Shown here piece by piece: positions 7,181 through 14,260 of a stretch of DNA of 15,083 nucleotides. Within the stretch, counting starts at the first letter, position 1; each line of letters starts with the position of its first letter. Position numbers and translations under genes: made by a program. Source of the stretch: an uncultured Spirochaetaceae bacterium (GTDB lineage: Bacteria; Spirochaetota; Spirochaetia; SZUA-6; Bin103). The stretch spans positions 1 through 15,083 of the forward strand of contig CAJWOB010000022.1 of assembly GCA_913043885.1 (NCBI GenBank), given 5' to 3'. The notes beneath the pieces are model-generated. The model had not been told where the DNA came from. It did no database searches and was given only the letters and a program-made list of their open reading frames with translations.

Positions 7181-7966
7181 TTGTTTCATTCAGCGAGAGC
7201 GACTCCGCTCGCTTGGCTCGCCCTGCTCCTTGCCGCTCTGGGTTCGGTGGCGGCAGGAGCTCAATCCGGCGCCGGGACGAGCCCCGATTACATGGCGATT
7301 CTGCGCGACATCGACCGCTCGCAGAACTTCGACGACACAGATTTCTCGGCCTCGTTTACGTTCGTCTCCGAAAAACCGGAAGAGGAGGCGAGTATCTTCA
7401 AGGCGCGCATGTTCCGACGCGACAACGAGGACAAGTTCGTGTTGGTCTTCCTGGAGCCGCCCATTCAGCAGGGGCAGGGGTACCTGCAGGTCGACGAGAA
7501 CCTCTGGTTCTACGATCCGGAGAGCCGCAAGTTCACCCACAGCTCCCTCCGCGAGAACCTCGAGGACTCAGAGGCGCGTAACAGCGACCTCCGCCAGTCG
7601 TCACTGGCCACCGACTACGAAGTCGCTACCGCCGACATCGGCACACTCGGCCGTTACCAGGTGCACATCATCGAGTTGGCGGCCACCCACGACGAGGTGT
7701 CGTTCCCAGGCGTCAAGCTGTGGGTGCGCACCGACAACAACCTGGTGTTGAAGGTGGAGAACTACAGTCTGTCTGGAAGGTTGATGCGCAGCGACTACTT
7801 CCCCAATTACGTGCGGGTCGAGGACCGGCTCGTCGCGTCGCGGGCGCTGTACGTTGACGAGCTGCGGCCTGGAGAGCGCACGCAGATGACGCTGACCGAC
7901 ACATCCCTGGCGACGCTTCCGGATTCGGTGTTTACCAAGAGCTATCTGGAACGGGTGAACCGCTAG
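7181..7966 (+). CDS. exported LolA-like outer-membrane lipoprotein-sorting family protein
   Basis: This is a predicted periplasmic protein of the LolA/LolB-like fold family that accompanies FtsX-type transporters and carries lipidated or hydrophobic cargo across the periplasm. From TTG 7181 it is 261 residues and starts with a good signal peptide: basic n-region, then LAWLALLLAALGSVAAGA, with likely cleavage before QSGAG. No lipobox cysteine is present, so it should be soluble. Recognisable core strands include FKARMFRRDNEDKFVLVFLEPP, GQGYLQVDENLWFYDPESRKF and VKLWVRTDNNLVLKVENYSLSGRL. The Asp/Ser-rich stretch DSEARNSDL followed by DYEV is typical of this family. The alternative ATG 7157 adds eight residues and overlaps the permease stop, but the Shine-Dalgarno sequence favours TTG. 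The stop is TAG. It is almost certainly the last member of the ATPase-permease operon. Confidence 0.85.
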   Translation: MFHSARATPLAWLALLLAALGSVAAGAQSGAGTSPDYMAILRDIDRSQNFDDTDFSASFTFVSEKPEEEASIFKARMFRRDNEDKFVLVFLEPPIQQGQGYLQVDENLWFYDPESRKFTHSSLRENLEDSEARNSDLRQSSLATDYEVATADIGTLGRYQVHIIELAATHDEVSFPGVKLWVRTDNNLVLKVENYSLSGRLMRSDYFPNYVRVEDRLVASRALYVDELRPGERTQMTLTDTSLATLPDSVFTKSYLERVNR

Positions 7967-8055
7967 TGTGTCGTCCCGCAACTCCTCTCGCGCAGAGCTC
8001 CGGCGCCGCCCGTATCCGCATAGAGGTCGCATGAGGCGCGTAGGGCCCGCTGGGC

Positions 8056-8080
8056 GCTATCCGAACGGTATACGGATAGC
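8056..8080 (+). repeat. inverted repeat in the spacer before the barrel gene
   Basis: GCTATCCG (8056-8063) is perfectly complementary to CGGATAGC (8073-8080), with a 9-base centre. A third copy of the TATCCG core lies upstream at 8013-8018. There is no T-tract, so an operator or a transcript-end hairpin of the upstream operon are both possible. Confidence 0.4.
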
Positions 8081-8089
8081 TGCGGGGAC

Positions 8090-8103
8090 CACGCAATTGC
8101 GTG
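8090..8103. promoter_or_regulatory. 14-bp perfect palindrome, candidate operator
   Basis: CACGCAATTGCGTG reads the same on both strands and lies 25 bases before the ATG of the outer-membrane barrel gene. Its position and symmetry suit the binding site of a dimeric repressor. The 162-base spacer holding it (7967-8128) contains no gene; the rest is the inverted repeat at 8056-8080 and unremarkable GC-rich sequence. Confidence 0.45.
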
Positions 8104-8128
8104 CCGATGTACCTCGGACACAGCACTG

Positions 8129-9589
8129 ATGAGAGCGTCGTCGGGGATAGGATTTCTCTGTGGGAGAAACACTTGCCGCACCGGACCGGACCGCACGGAA
8201 CCGGAGCTGCTCAGGGAGCGCCGGCGTCGCAGCGCCACCATCGGTGCGGTTATGGTGCTGGCCAGCGGCGCGGTGTGGCAGGCCTCCGCGCAGGAGGACG
8301 CGCCGGCCGCCGGCGACGCGGCCGCCGAGGGCACAGAGATCGATTTCGATGCGATGTTCGACGAGGAGATCATCGAAGAGCCGGAAACATCGATTTCGGA
8401 CGCTGAGGGCGATGGCGCCACCGAGCTGGTGGATCCGTTGCAGGCCGCAGAGGTCCGCTGGGGCGGGCGCTTCGACTTCGGACTGGACGGCGCCTGGAGA
8501 TGGGACCGGTACGAGGATGTCGGCACCGCGGCTGCCGACAGCGAGACGCTGGCCGCGGACGCGGCAGCAACCCTCTTCTTCGACGCCCGCGCCAGCGAGA
8601 CGTTTCGGGTCTTCGGCAAGGCAAAGGTCGACTACGTTCCCGACCCCGACGATCCCGCCGGCGAGGCGTTCCTCTTCGACACCCAGATCTTCGAGCTGTT
8701 CTCCGACTTCCAGTGGGGGGATTGGGTGTTCTTTCGCGCCGGCAAGCAGCGCGCCGACTGGGGTGTCGGCCGCTTCTTCAGCCCCGCCGACCTCATCAGC
8801 CTGGTGACGATCGACCCCAACGAACCCGATGCGGAGCGCGAGGGCCCGGTGGCGGTGAAGGCGCAGGCGCCGATCGGTGTCCACAACTCCTACCTCTATC
8901 TGCTGACGGATGCGCTGCAGGAGCCGCTCGACCTGGGCGCGGCGGCGCGCGCCGAGGTGGTGGTCGGCAGCGTGGAGATTGGCTTTGGAGGCGTGCTACA
9001 GGACGCCCTGGTGCCGAAGGGCATCGTGACTGCGACCGCCGCGCTCGGCGACTTCGACCTGTTCGGCGAGCTGCTGATACAGCGCGGCACCGAGCGCAAC
9101 CTGATCACCGAGCCGGGCACGCTGCCGGCGGATGTGGTGGCGGCGGAGGACCGCGACGACTGGTTCCTCTCGGCCACGGTGGGGGCCACCTACCTGACCA
9201 CCGATCCGAACCTGATCGTAACCGCGCAGTACTACTACAACCCGCTGGGCTACCCCGATAGCGAACTGCGGGACGAGGCCCTGGCTCTGAGCCTGCTCCT
9301 CCCCGACCCGCCCATCGTGCCGCTCGATATTCTGTTCTTCGGCACCCACTACGCCGCTGCCGCCGTCAGCTGGTCTGACATCGCCGACACCGACCTCAGC
9401 ACATCGGTCTCCTGGGTAGGCAACCTCAGTGACGGGTCGGGCACGGTGTCGCCGTCGCTGAGGTGGCGGTTGCTCGACGAGGTGGTAGCCTCGGTGGGCG
9501 GCGCGATCGGTTATGGCGAGGCGCCAGACGAGACGGTGGAATCGGTGTCGCTGACGGCGTCGCTGTCACTGGGCTCCGGCGGCTTCTGA
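8129..9589 (+). CDS. predicted outer-membrane beta-barrel (porin-like) protein
   Basis: No exact family was recognised. The 486-residue protein has a Sec-type signal: the basic RERRRRS, a hydrophobic segment (ATIGAVMVLASGAVW) and a likely cleavage ASA-QE after residue 54. An acidic, low-complexity linker follows at about 55-100 (FDAMFDEEIIEEPETS). The rest is alternating polar/aromatic beta-strand sequence rich in W, Y, F, G and D (for example WGGRFDFGLDGAWRWDRY, GDWVFFRAGKQRADWGVGRFFSPADLI, VTAQYYYNPLGY). It ends in phenylalanine, the usual insertion signal of outer-membrane barrels. The n-region from ATG 8129 is unusually long (35 residues before the hydrophobic core), but no other canonical start fits a whole signal peptide. 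It follows the LolA-like gene and could be a partner or client of that system. Its last 79 bases overlap the convergent transporter gene. Confidence 0.75.
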   Translation: MRASSGIGFLCGRNTCRTGPDRTEPELLRERRRRSATIGAVMVLASGAVWQASAQEDAPAAGDAAAEGTEIDFDAMFDEEIIEEPETSISDAEGDGATELVDPLQAAEVRWGGRFDFGLDGAWRWDRYEDVGTAAADSETLAADAAATLFFDARASETFRVFGKAKVDYVPDPDDPAGEAFLFDTQIFELFSDFQWGDWVFFRAGKQRADWGVGRFFSPADLISLVTIDPNEPDAEREGPVAVKAQAPIGVHNSYLYLLTDALQEPLDLGAAARAEVVVGSVEIGFGGVLQDALVPKGIVTATAALGDFDLFGELLIQRGTERNLITEPGTLPADVVAAEDRDDWFLSATVGATYLTTDPNLIVTAQYYYNPLGYPDSELRDEALALSLLLPDPPIVPLDILFFGTHYAAAAVSWSDIADTDLSTSVSWVGNLSDGSGTVSPSLRWRLLDEVVASVGGAIGYGEAPDETVESVSLTASLSLGSGGF

Positions 9590-10512
9590 GAGACGGGGCC
9601 GATCAGGCGAGGCAGGAATCCAGCCAGGGCCAGCTGCCAGAAGTGGTAGAACAGTAGCGGCACCAGGGTGATGCCGACCACGCCGGGCGTGGCGGCGAAG
9701 TAGGTCTGCAGAAACGGCGCGCCCATTGCCAGCGTCTTCTGCGGCGCGGCGAACACCGCCGTATACGTACTCCCTTTCGACAGCCGCAGCAGCCGCGCGC
9801 CTAGCCAGGCCAGCGCCACGAGGATCACATGCGAGAGCGCCAGGTAGGCGAGCAGGGGGCCGAGGCCGGCCAGATTGTCCCGCAAGTCCGGATTGGCGGC
9901 GGTCTTCGACAGCGACATCCAGACGATGGCCAGGATGACGACGTTGCCAGAGCTGGTGAGCCGCTTCTTGTGACACGTTGCCCAGTCGCGCAGCTGCAGC
10001 CCGTTCCTGGCAATCTGCCCGAGCGCGATGGGTAGCACCATCTGCAGGCCGAGCGAGCCCAGGACGCGCAGCAACTCGTCCAGTGCCATCGCCTGTCCCG
10101 TCTGGCGGAGGAGCAGAGACAGTAGCAGCGGGGCGACGAACACACCGGCGGCATTGGCAATAGCGGCGTTGTAGAGGGTGGCAACGACGTTGCCCCCCGC
10201 CAGCTGGGTGAAGACAACACAGCTGGAGACCGTGGTGGGCAGCACGGCAAGGGCGAACACCCCCACCAGCAGTGACTGGTCGAGGCGGTCGCCGAGTAGC
10301 GACACCGTCACCACGAAGTAGGCGGGGGTGATCAGGAAGATCATCGCCTGCACGAACACGTGCAGGCGCACCTCGCGTAGTCCCGCTGCGAACGCCTCGG
10401 ATGGCAGCCCGAGGCCGGTCACGAAGAACAGGACGACGACGAGTAGGCGCGCGGTAACGCCGCCTGCGCTGGCGGCAATCCCGGCATTGGGCAGCGCAAA
10501 GCCAGCCGCCAC
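9511..10512 (-). CDS. SBF-like (YfeH-type) bile acid:sodium symporter-family transporter
   Basis: This polytopic membrane protein belongs to the SBF-like CPA transporter family (YfeH type), relatives of bile acid:Na+ symporters; the substrate is unknown. Family signatures are clear: LPTTVSSCVVFTQLAGGNVVATLYNAAIANAAGVFVAPLLL in the first half, and FAAPQKTLAMGAPFLQTYF with PLLFYHFWQLALAGFL in the second. About nine to ten helices are visible. GTG 10512 is the first canonical start and gives 333 residues. However, the frame remains open to 10590 and encodes RWLAKNWLLVGLALAVAAGFALP, a good first membrane helix that the GTG would cut, so translation probably begins further upstream at a non-canonical codon. 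The soluble tail (EPSDSDAVSDTDS) is encoded antisense to the end of the barrel gene. The 88-residue membrane protein gene lies immediately upstream on the same strand. Confidence 0.85.
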   Translation of the reverse strand: MAAGFALPNAGIAASAGGVTARLLVVVLFFVTGLGLPSEAFAAGLREVRLHVFVQAMIFLITPAYFVVTVSLLGDRLDQSLLVGVFALAVLPTTVSSCVVFTQLAGGNVVATLYNAAIANAAGVFVAPLLLSLLLRQTGQAMALDELLRVLGSLGLQMVLPIALGQIARNGLQLRDWATCHKKRLTSSGNVVILAIVWMSLSKTAANPDLRDNLAGLGPLLAYLALSHVILVALAWLGARLLRLSKGSTYTAVFAAPQKTLAMGAPFLQTYFAATPGVVGITLVPLLFYHFWQLALAGFLPRLIGPVSQKPPEPSDSDAVSDTDSTVSSGASP

Positions 10513-10583
10513 GGCCAGCGCCAGACCGACCAGGAGCCAGTTCTTTGCCAGCCAACGGCCGGCTGCGGTGTCGGTGATGTTGG

Positions 10584-10850
10584 TTAGTCGCTAACGCCGC
10601 GCAGCGGATTCTTCAGCCAGAAGCCCAACACCACGCCGAGCACGCCCAGCGACCACATCCTGATGGCCGGGTCTACCGCCTGACCGGCCAGATTGATCAG
10701 CGCCAGGATGACCAGCGGGACAGAGCCCACGAACATCACCAGCAACGCGATAATCCTCACGCTGCGTAGCGTGGAATAGCGGACGATAATCGTATTGGTC
10801 AGGATGCCTGCGAGGATCGCGAAGAACAGGACAGCCATCAAAGTGAGCAT
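10584..10850 (-). CDS. small membrane protein of unknown function
   Basis: This 88-residue, very hydrophobic protein has about three predicted membrane helices (roughly residues 2-20, 32-55 and 64-82), separated by short loops such as VRYSTLRSVR and NLAGQAVDPAIR. It ends with the polar WLKNPLRGVSD. I do not recognise a family. ATG 10850 has an AGG about nine bases upstream; ATG 10838 (residue 5) is an alternative. Its TAA lies inside the open frame of the SBF-like gene that follows on the same strand, so the two are probably co-transcribed and translationally coupled. Coding is supported by the clean membrane-protein composition on a frame with no competing gene. Confidence 0.7.
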   Translation of the reverse strand: MLTLMAVLFFAILAGILTNTIIVRYSTLRSVRIIALLVMFVGSVPLVILALINLAGQAVDPAIRMWSLGVLGVVLGFWLKNPLRGVSD

Positions 10851-10948
10851 CAGAAGGTACCTGCGCGCACACTAGTCGGAATCGCCCCCGGTGGCAAACG
10901 CCTCGCGCAGAGCGGCGGGGCTGCGTCGGCACGTGTAGGCTCTGTGCC
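10851..10948. promoter_or_regulatory. divergent promoter region
   Basis: This 98-base spacer separates the leftward small-membrane-protein/SBF-like pair from the rightward glycosyltransferase gene, so both promoters should lie here. I see no clear -35/-10 pair and no strong symmetry. The spacer holds no further gene. Confidence 0.3.
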
Positions 10949-12049
10949 GTGGGGGAGCTCAGCGTGCTGTTCCTGGAGCCCTACTATGGCGGCTCGCACC
11001 GGGCGTTTGCGGACGGGCTGCGGGAGCACTCCCAACATCGGGTCGAGCTCCACACGCTGCCGGCGCGGTTCTGGAAGTGGCGCATGCGTGGTGCTGCGCT
11101 GCACTTCGCGGTCCAGGTTTCACATCCCGAGCGCTTCGACGTGCTGATGGTGTCCAGCCTCCTGAGCCTGGCCGATCTGCGGGCGCTGTGGGGGACGCGC
11201 TGCCCGCCAGCGGTTGTCTACTTCCACGAGAACCAGCTGTCGTACCCGGTTCCGGAGGGGACGCGACCGGATGTTCACTTCGGGTTCACCGACATCACGA
11301 CGGCGCTCGCCGCCGAGCGGTTGCTGTTCAACTCCGAGTTCCACCGGAGCGCTTTCCTGAAAGTCCTGCCGTCGTTTCTGCGACAGATGCCGGACTACGT
11401 GCCCCGCTGGGTGCCCGAGCTCCTCGCCGACCGTGGTCGAGTGCTCCACCCTGGCTGCGAGTTGCCGCCGCCGGCCCCATCCGAGGCCGGCAGCGAGGGC
11501 GACGCGGCGCTGCCGCCCCTGATCGTGTGGAACCATCGCTGGGAGTTCGACAAGCGACCCGAGGCATTCTTTGCCGCGGTGCGCACGGTTAGCGACAGCG
11601 GGGTGCCGCTGCGCGTCGCGCTCCTCGGCGAGAACTTCCAGGTCGTTCCGCGTGCCTTCGAAGAGGCGCGCGCGTGGCTGGGCGACCGTATCGTCCGCTA
11701 CGGATACGTCCCCGACCGAGAACAGTACTGGCGACTGCTGCGTGCGGGCCGGGTGGCCGTCAGTACTGCTTCGCAGGAGAACTTCGGCATGGCGACGGTG
11801 GAGGCGATCTGGGCCGGGAACCATCCGCTGCTGCCGCGCCGGCTCGCGTACCCCGAGGTGGTACCGGAGCGGTTTCACGCCGCCTGTCTGTATGACGACG
11901 ACGACGAGCTGGCCGAGCGGCTCGCCGCCACGCTGCTGTCACCGGCGGCGGCACCGAGTGGCCTGGCGGATGCCATGCAGCACTACTCCTGGCGCGTCCA
12001 GGCCCCCGCCTACGACCGCGTGCTGGAAGAGGTCGCGGCCGGGGGTTAG
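10949..12049 (+). CDS. DUF3524/GTDC1-family glycosyltransferase, probable tRNA-queuosine alpha-mannosyltransferase
   Basis: This 366-residue GT-B glycosyltransferase belongs to the family of human GTDC1/QTMAN, which adds mannose to queuosine in tRNA-Asp. The family's N-terminal hallmark is intact: LFLEPYYGGSHRAFADGL (residues 7-24), then HTLPARFWKWRMRGAAL (35-51). FHENQLSYP (92-100), FGFTDITTALAAERLLFNSEFHR (111-133), WNHRWEFDKRPEAFF (194-208), and the C-terminal sugar-nucleotide region SQENFGMATVEAIWAG (275-290) with HPLLPRRLAYPEV follow. The protein has no signal peptide and should be cytoplasmic. GTG 10949 is used because homology starts within a few residues of it. No queuosine biosynthesis gene is in the window, so tRNA mannosylation is inferred from the family. 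The TAG stop directly abuts the stop of the convergent rarA-like gene. Confidence 0.88.
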   Translation: MGELSVLFLEPYYGGSHRAFADGLREHSQHRVELHTLPARFWKWRMRGAALHFAVQVSHPERFDVLMVSSLLSLADLRALWGTRCPPAVVYFHENQLSYPVPEGTRPDVHFGFTDITTALAAERLLFNSEFHRSAFLKVLPSFLRQMPDYVPRWVPELLADRGRVLHPGCELPPPAPSEAGSEGDAALPPLIVWNHRWEFDKRPEAFFAAVRTVSDSGVPLRVALLGENFQVVPRAFEEARAWLGDRIVRYGYVPDREQYWRLLRAGRVAVSTASQENFGMATVEAIWAGNHPLLPRRLAYPEVVPERFHAACLYDDDDELAERLAATLLSPAAAPSGLADAMQHYSWRVQAPAYDRVLEEVAAGG

Positions 12050-14236
12050 CTATCCGCCGGCGCTGAGTAGGACGAAGTGCCAGCTCCAGCCGACCGTCTG
12101 TCCCTGGCGGCCGGCGAGTGAGCGGCGCAGGCGGGTGACGTCGGCACCCGCGACGCCGGCGTTCGCCAACACCGCCCGATACGCCCCCTCGCTGCTGGCG
12201 AACAGCCGATCCACGAGCCCCGTATCGATGGTGAGCGCGCTGTCAAGGCGGTGCTCGGTCGCCTCCACCGCCCCAACGTTGCGCTCGAGAAAGCGCCGCA
12301 GGTCGGGCACCGTCAGCGCCTCGCGATCGGCAATCGCCGCCAGCTCTGCCTCCTCGACCGCCGCTCGCACCTCGTCTGCCAGCGACGGGAACAGGCTATG
12401 CAGCCGCGGCGACAGGTGCGGCTGCGCCTGGCAGACGACCACCCTGCCGCCGGCGGCCCGCCGTTCCAGCGCGACCGCCAGCCCGTCGGTGTTGGCAAGG
12501 TGACGGCCGACGATGCGGTCGAAGTGCACTCCCGCCGCCGCGGCCTCCTCGACCAGCGCGCCTGTGTCGCCGTGGAGGGTCGGACGCGACAGCGCCGGCA
12601 GGCCGCGAAGGTGTTCGGCCAGCTCGGTTCCCGCCTCCGTGCTGGTCAGCGACCAGACGCCGCCGTCACCGCAGCGCCGCAGCAGCTCCAACGTCACGAG
12701 GCCGGCACCGAGGTTCAGATCGAGGACGACATGATGCCGCGACAGGGCGGCGCGCTCCACGAGGGCGTCCCGTTCGGCCGCCAGCCGCTGTGGTTGGGCG
12801 CCAACGCTGCGCTGCAGCCAGTGGTCGATCTGACGATCGCTGCCGGCGGCCGGCGCTGCTCCGCGGGCGACGCCCGCCTCTGCTTCGAAGGCTGCGGCAA
12901 GACTCGCCTCCCGCTGGCGATGCACTCGCTGGCCGACGGTCGCCTCCTGCCCCTCCGCCGACGGCTGATAGAACACCCGTCCCTGCAGCGCCGACGGCAG
13001 GTACTGCTGCGCCACCCAGTGGCTGTCGTAGGCGTGGGGGTAGAGGTAGCCCTGGCCGTGGCCGAAGCCTTCCGCGTCGCGGTTGCCATCCTTGAGGTGG
13101 CCAGGCACGTCGTGCTCCTGCTCTTCCTCGACCGCTCTCAGCGCGTCGAAGAAGGCCATGGTGGTGTTGCTCTTCGGCGCCGTCGACAGGTAGAGGGCGG
13201 CCTGGGACAGATGGAAGCGTCCCTCCGGAAGGCCGACGTAGTCGTAGGCAGCTGCGCATCCGGCGACGACACCGACCGCGGCGGGGTCGGCAAGTCCCAC
13301 GTCCTCCGCAGCCAGTACCAGCATGCGACGGAACAGGAACCGAGGATCCTCGCCGGCGTACACCATCCGGGCAAGCCAGTACAGCGCCGCGTCGGGGTCG
13401 GATCCGCGCACGCTCTTGATAAACGCGCTGATGGTGTCGTAGTGGGCGTCTCCCTCCTTGTCGTAGAGGACCGCGCGCTTCTGGATGGACTCCTCTGCCA
13501 CCGCCCGGGTCACGCGGACATGGCCGTCCGCGCGAGGCGGCGTGGTGGTTACCGCCAACTCGAGGGCGTTCAGCAGGCTGCGGGCATCGCCGTTGGCGAC
13601 GTCCACCAGGTGGTCGAGTGCGTCTTCGTCCACCGCGGGCCGAAACGAACCCAACCCTCGCGTCTGGTCGGTAAGGGCCGCGGCGGCGACGCGTTGCAGG
13701 TCGTCGCTCTGCAGCGGTCGTAGCTGGAAGATGCGGCTGCGGCTGACCAGCGGCTTGATGACCTCGAAGTAGGGGTTCTCGGTGGTGGCCCCGATCAGGA
13801 TCGTCGTGCCGTTCTCTACGGATGGCAGCAGGGCATCCTGCTGTGCCTTGTTCCAGCGGTGCACCTCGTCGACGAACAGGATGGTGCGTTGCCCGTGCAG
13901 CTCGCCGGCCTCGCGCGCCGCGGCGATTGCCTCGCGTAGGTCCTTGACCCCGGCCAGGACGGCATTCAACGAGACGAACCTGGCGCGGGTGGTACCGGCG
14001 ATTACCTCGGCAAGCGTTGTCTTGCCGGTGCCGGGGGGCCCGTAGAAGATCAGCGAGCTGAGCTGGTCGGCGGCGATGGCGCGACGCAGCAGTCGACCAG
14101 GGCCGACGATGTGGTCCTGCCCGACGAACTCGTCGAGTGTGCGCGGCCGCATGCGGGCAGCCAGCGGCGCGTTGGCGGCGCGCTCCCGCTCCCCTTCCGC
14201 AGCGAACAGATCGGCGCCGCGCTCGACGGCGGCCAT
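12050..14236 (-). CDS. rarA: RarA/MgsA-type AAA ATPase fused to a methyltransferase-like C-terminal domain
   Basis: Residues 1 to about 450 are a full replication-associated recombination protein A, which acts as a clamp-loader-like ATPase at stalled replication forks. It has Walker A GPPGTGKT (66-73), Walker B ILFVDEVH (119-126), sensor 1 GATTENP (149-155) and the arginine finger SRSR (165-168). The RarA tetramerisation region follows (VLYDKEGDAHYDTISAFIKSVRGSDPDAALYWLARM, EDVGLADP, KSNTTMAFFDALRAV). The extra ~280 residues carry a Rossmann-type methyltransferase-like motif I, VVLDLNLGAGLVTLELL (503-519), and FDRIVGRHLANTDGL (572-586). A catalytic methyltransferase signature is not evident, so the role is open. 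This RarA-plus-unknown-domain fusion is a known architecture (NCBI describes it as PRK13341). Normal RarA has about 450 residues; this has 728. ATG 14236 lies 24 bases after the upstream gene's stop, so they may be co-transcribed. Confidence 0.92.
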   Translation of the reverse strand: MAAVERGADLFAAEGERERAANAPLAARMRPRTLDEFVGQDHIVGPGRLLRRAIAADQLSSLIFYGPPGTGKTTLAEVIAGTTRARFVSLNAVLAGVKDLREAIAAAREAGELHGQRTILFVDEVHRWNKAQQDALLPSVENGTTILIGATTENPYFEVIKPLVSRSRIFQLRPLQSDDLQRVAAAALTDQTRGLGSFRPAVDEDALDHLVDVANGDARSLLNALELAVTTTPPRADGHVRVTRAVAEESIQKRAVLYDKEGDAHYDTISAFIKSVRGSDPDAALYWLARMVYAGEDPRFLFRRMLVLAAEDVGLADPAAVGVVAGCAAAYDYVGLPEGRFHLSQAALYLSTAPKSNTTMAFFDALRAVEEEQEHDVPGHLKDGNRDAEGFGHGQGYLYPHAYDSHWVAQQYLPSALQGRVFYQPSAEGQEATVGQRVHRQREASLAAAFEAEAGVARGAAPAAGSDRQIDHWLQRSVGAQPQRLAAERDALVERAALSRHHVVLDLNLGAGLVTLELLRRCGDGGVWSLTSTEAGTELAEHLRGLPALSRPTLHGDTGALVEEAAAAGVHFDRIVGRHLANTDGLAVALERRAAGGRVVVCQAQPHLSPRLHSLFPSLADEVRAAVEEAELAAIADREALTVPDLRRFLERNVGAVEATEHRLDSALTIDTGLVDRLFASSEGAYRAVLANAGVAGADVTRLRRSLAGRQGQTVGWSWHFVLLSAGG

Positions 14237-14260
14237 CGGCGACCTACCGGTGGATCACGC

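Noticed and set aside
12251..13723. 490-codon open frame on the plus strand
   Set aside because: It lies entirely opposite the well-conserved rarA gene; its composition is that of antisense GC-rich codons, and no family is recognisable.
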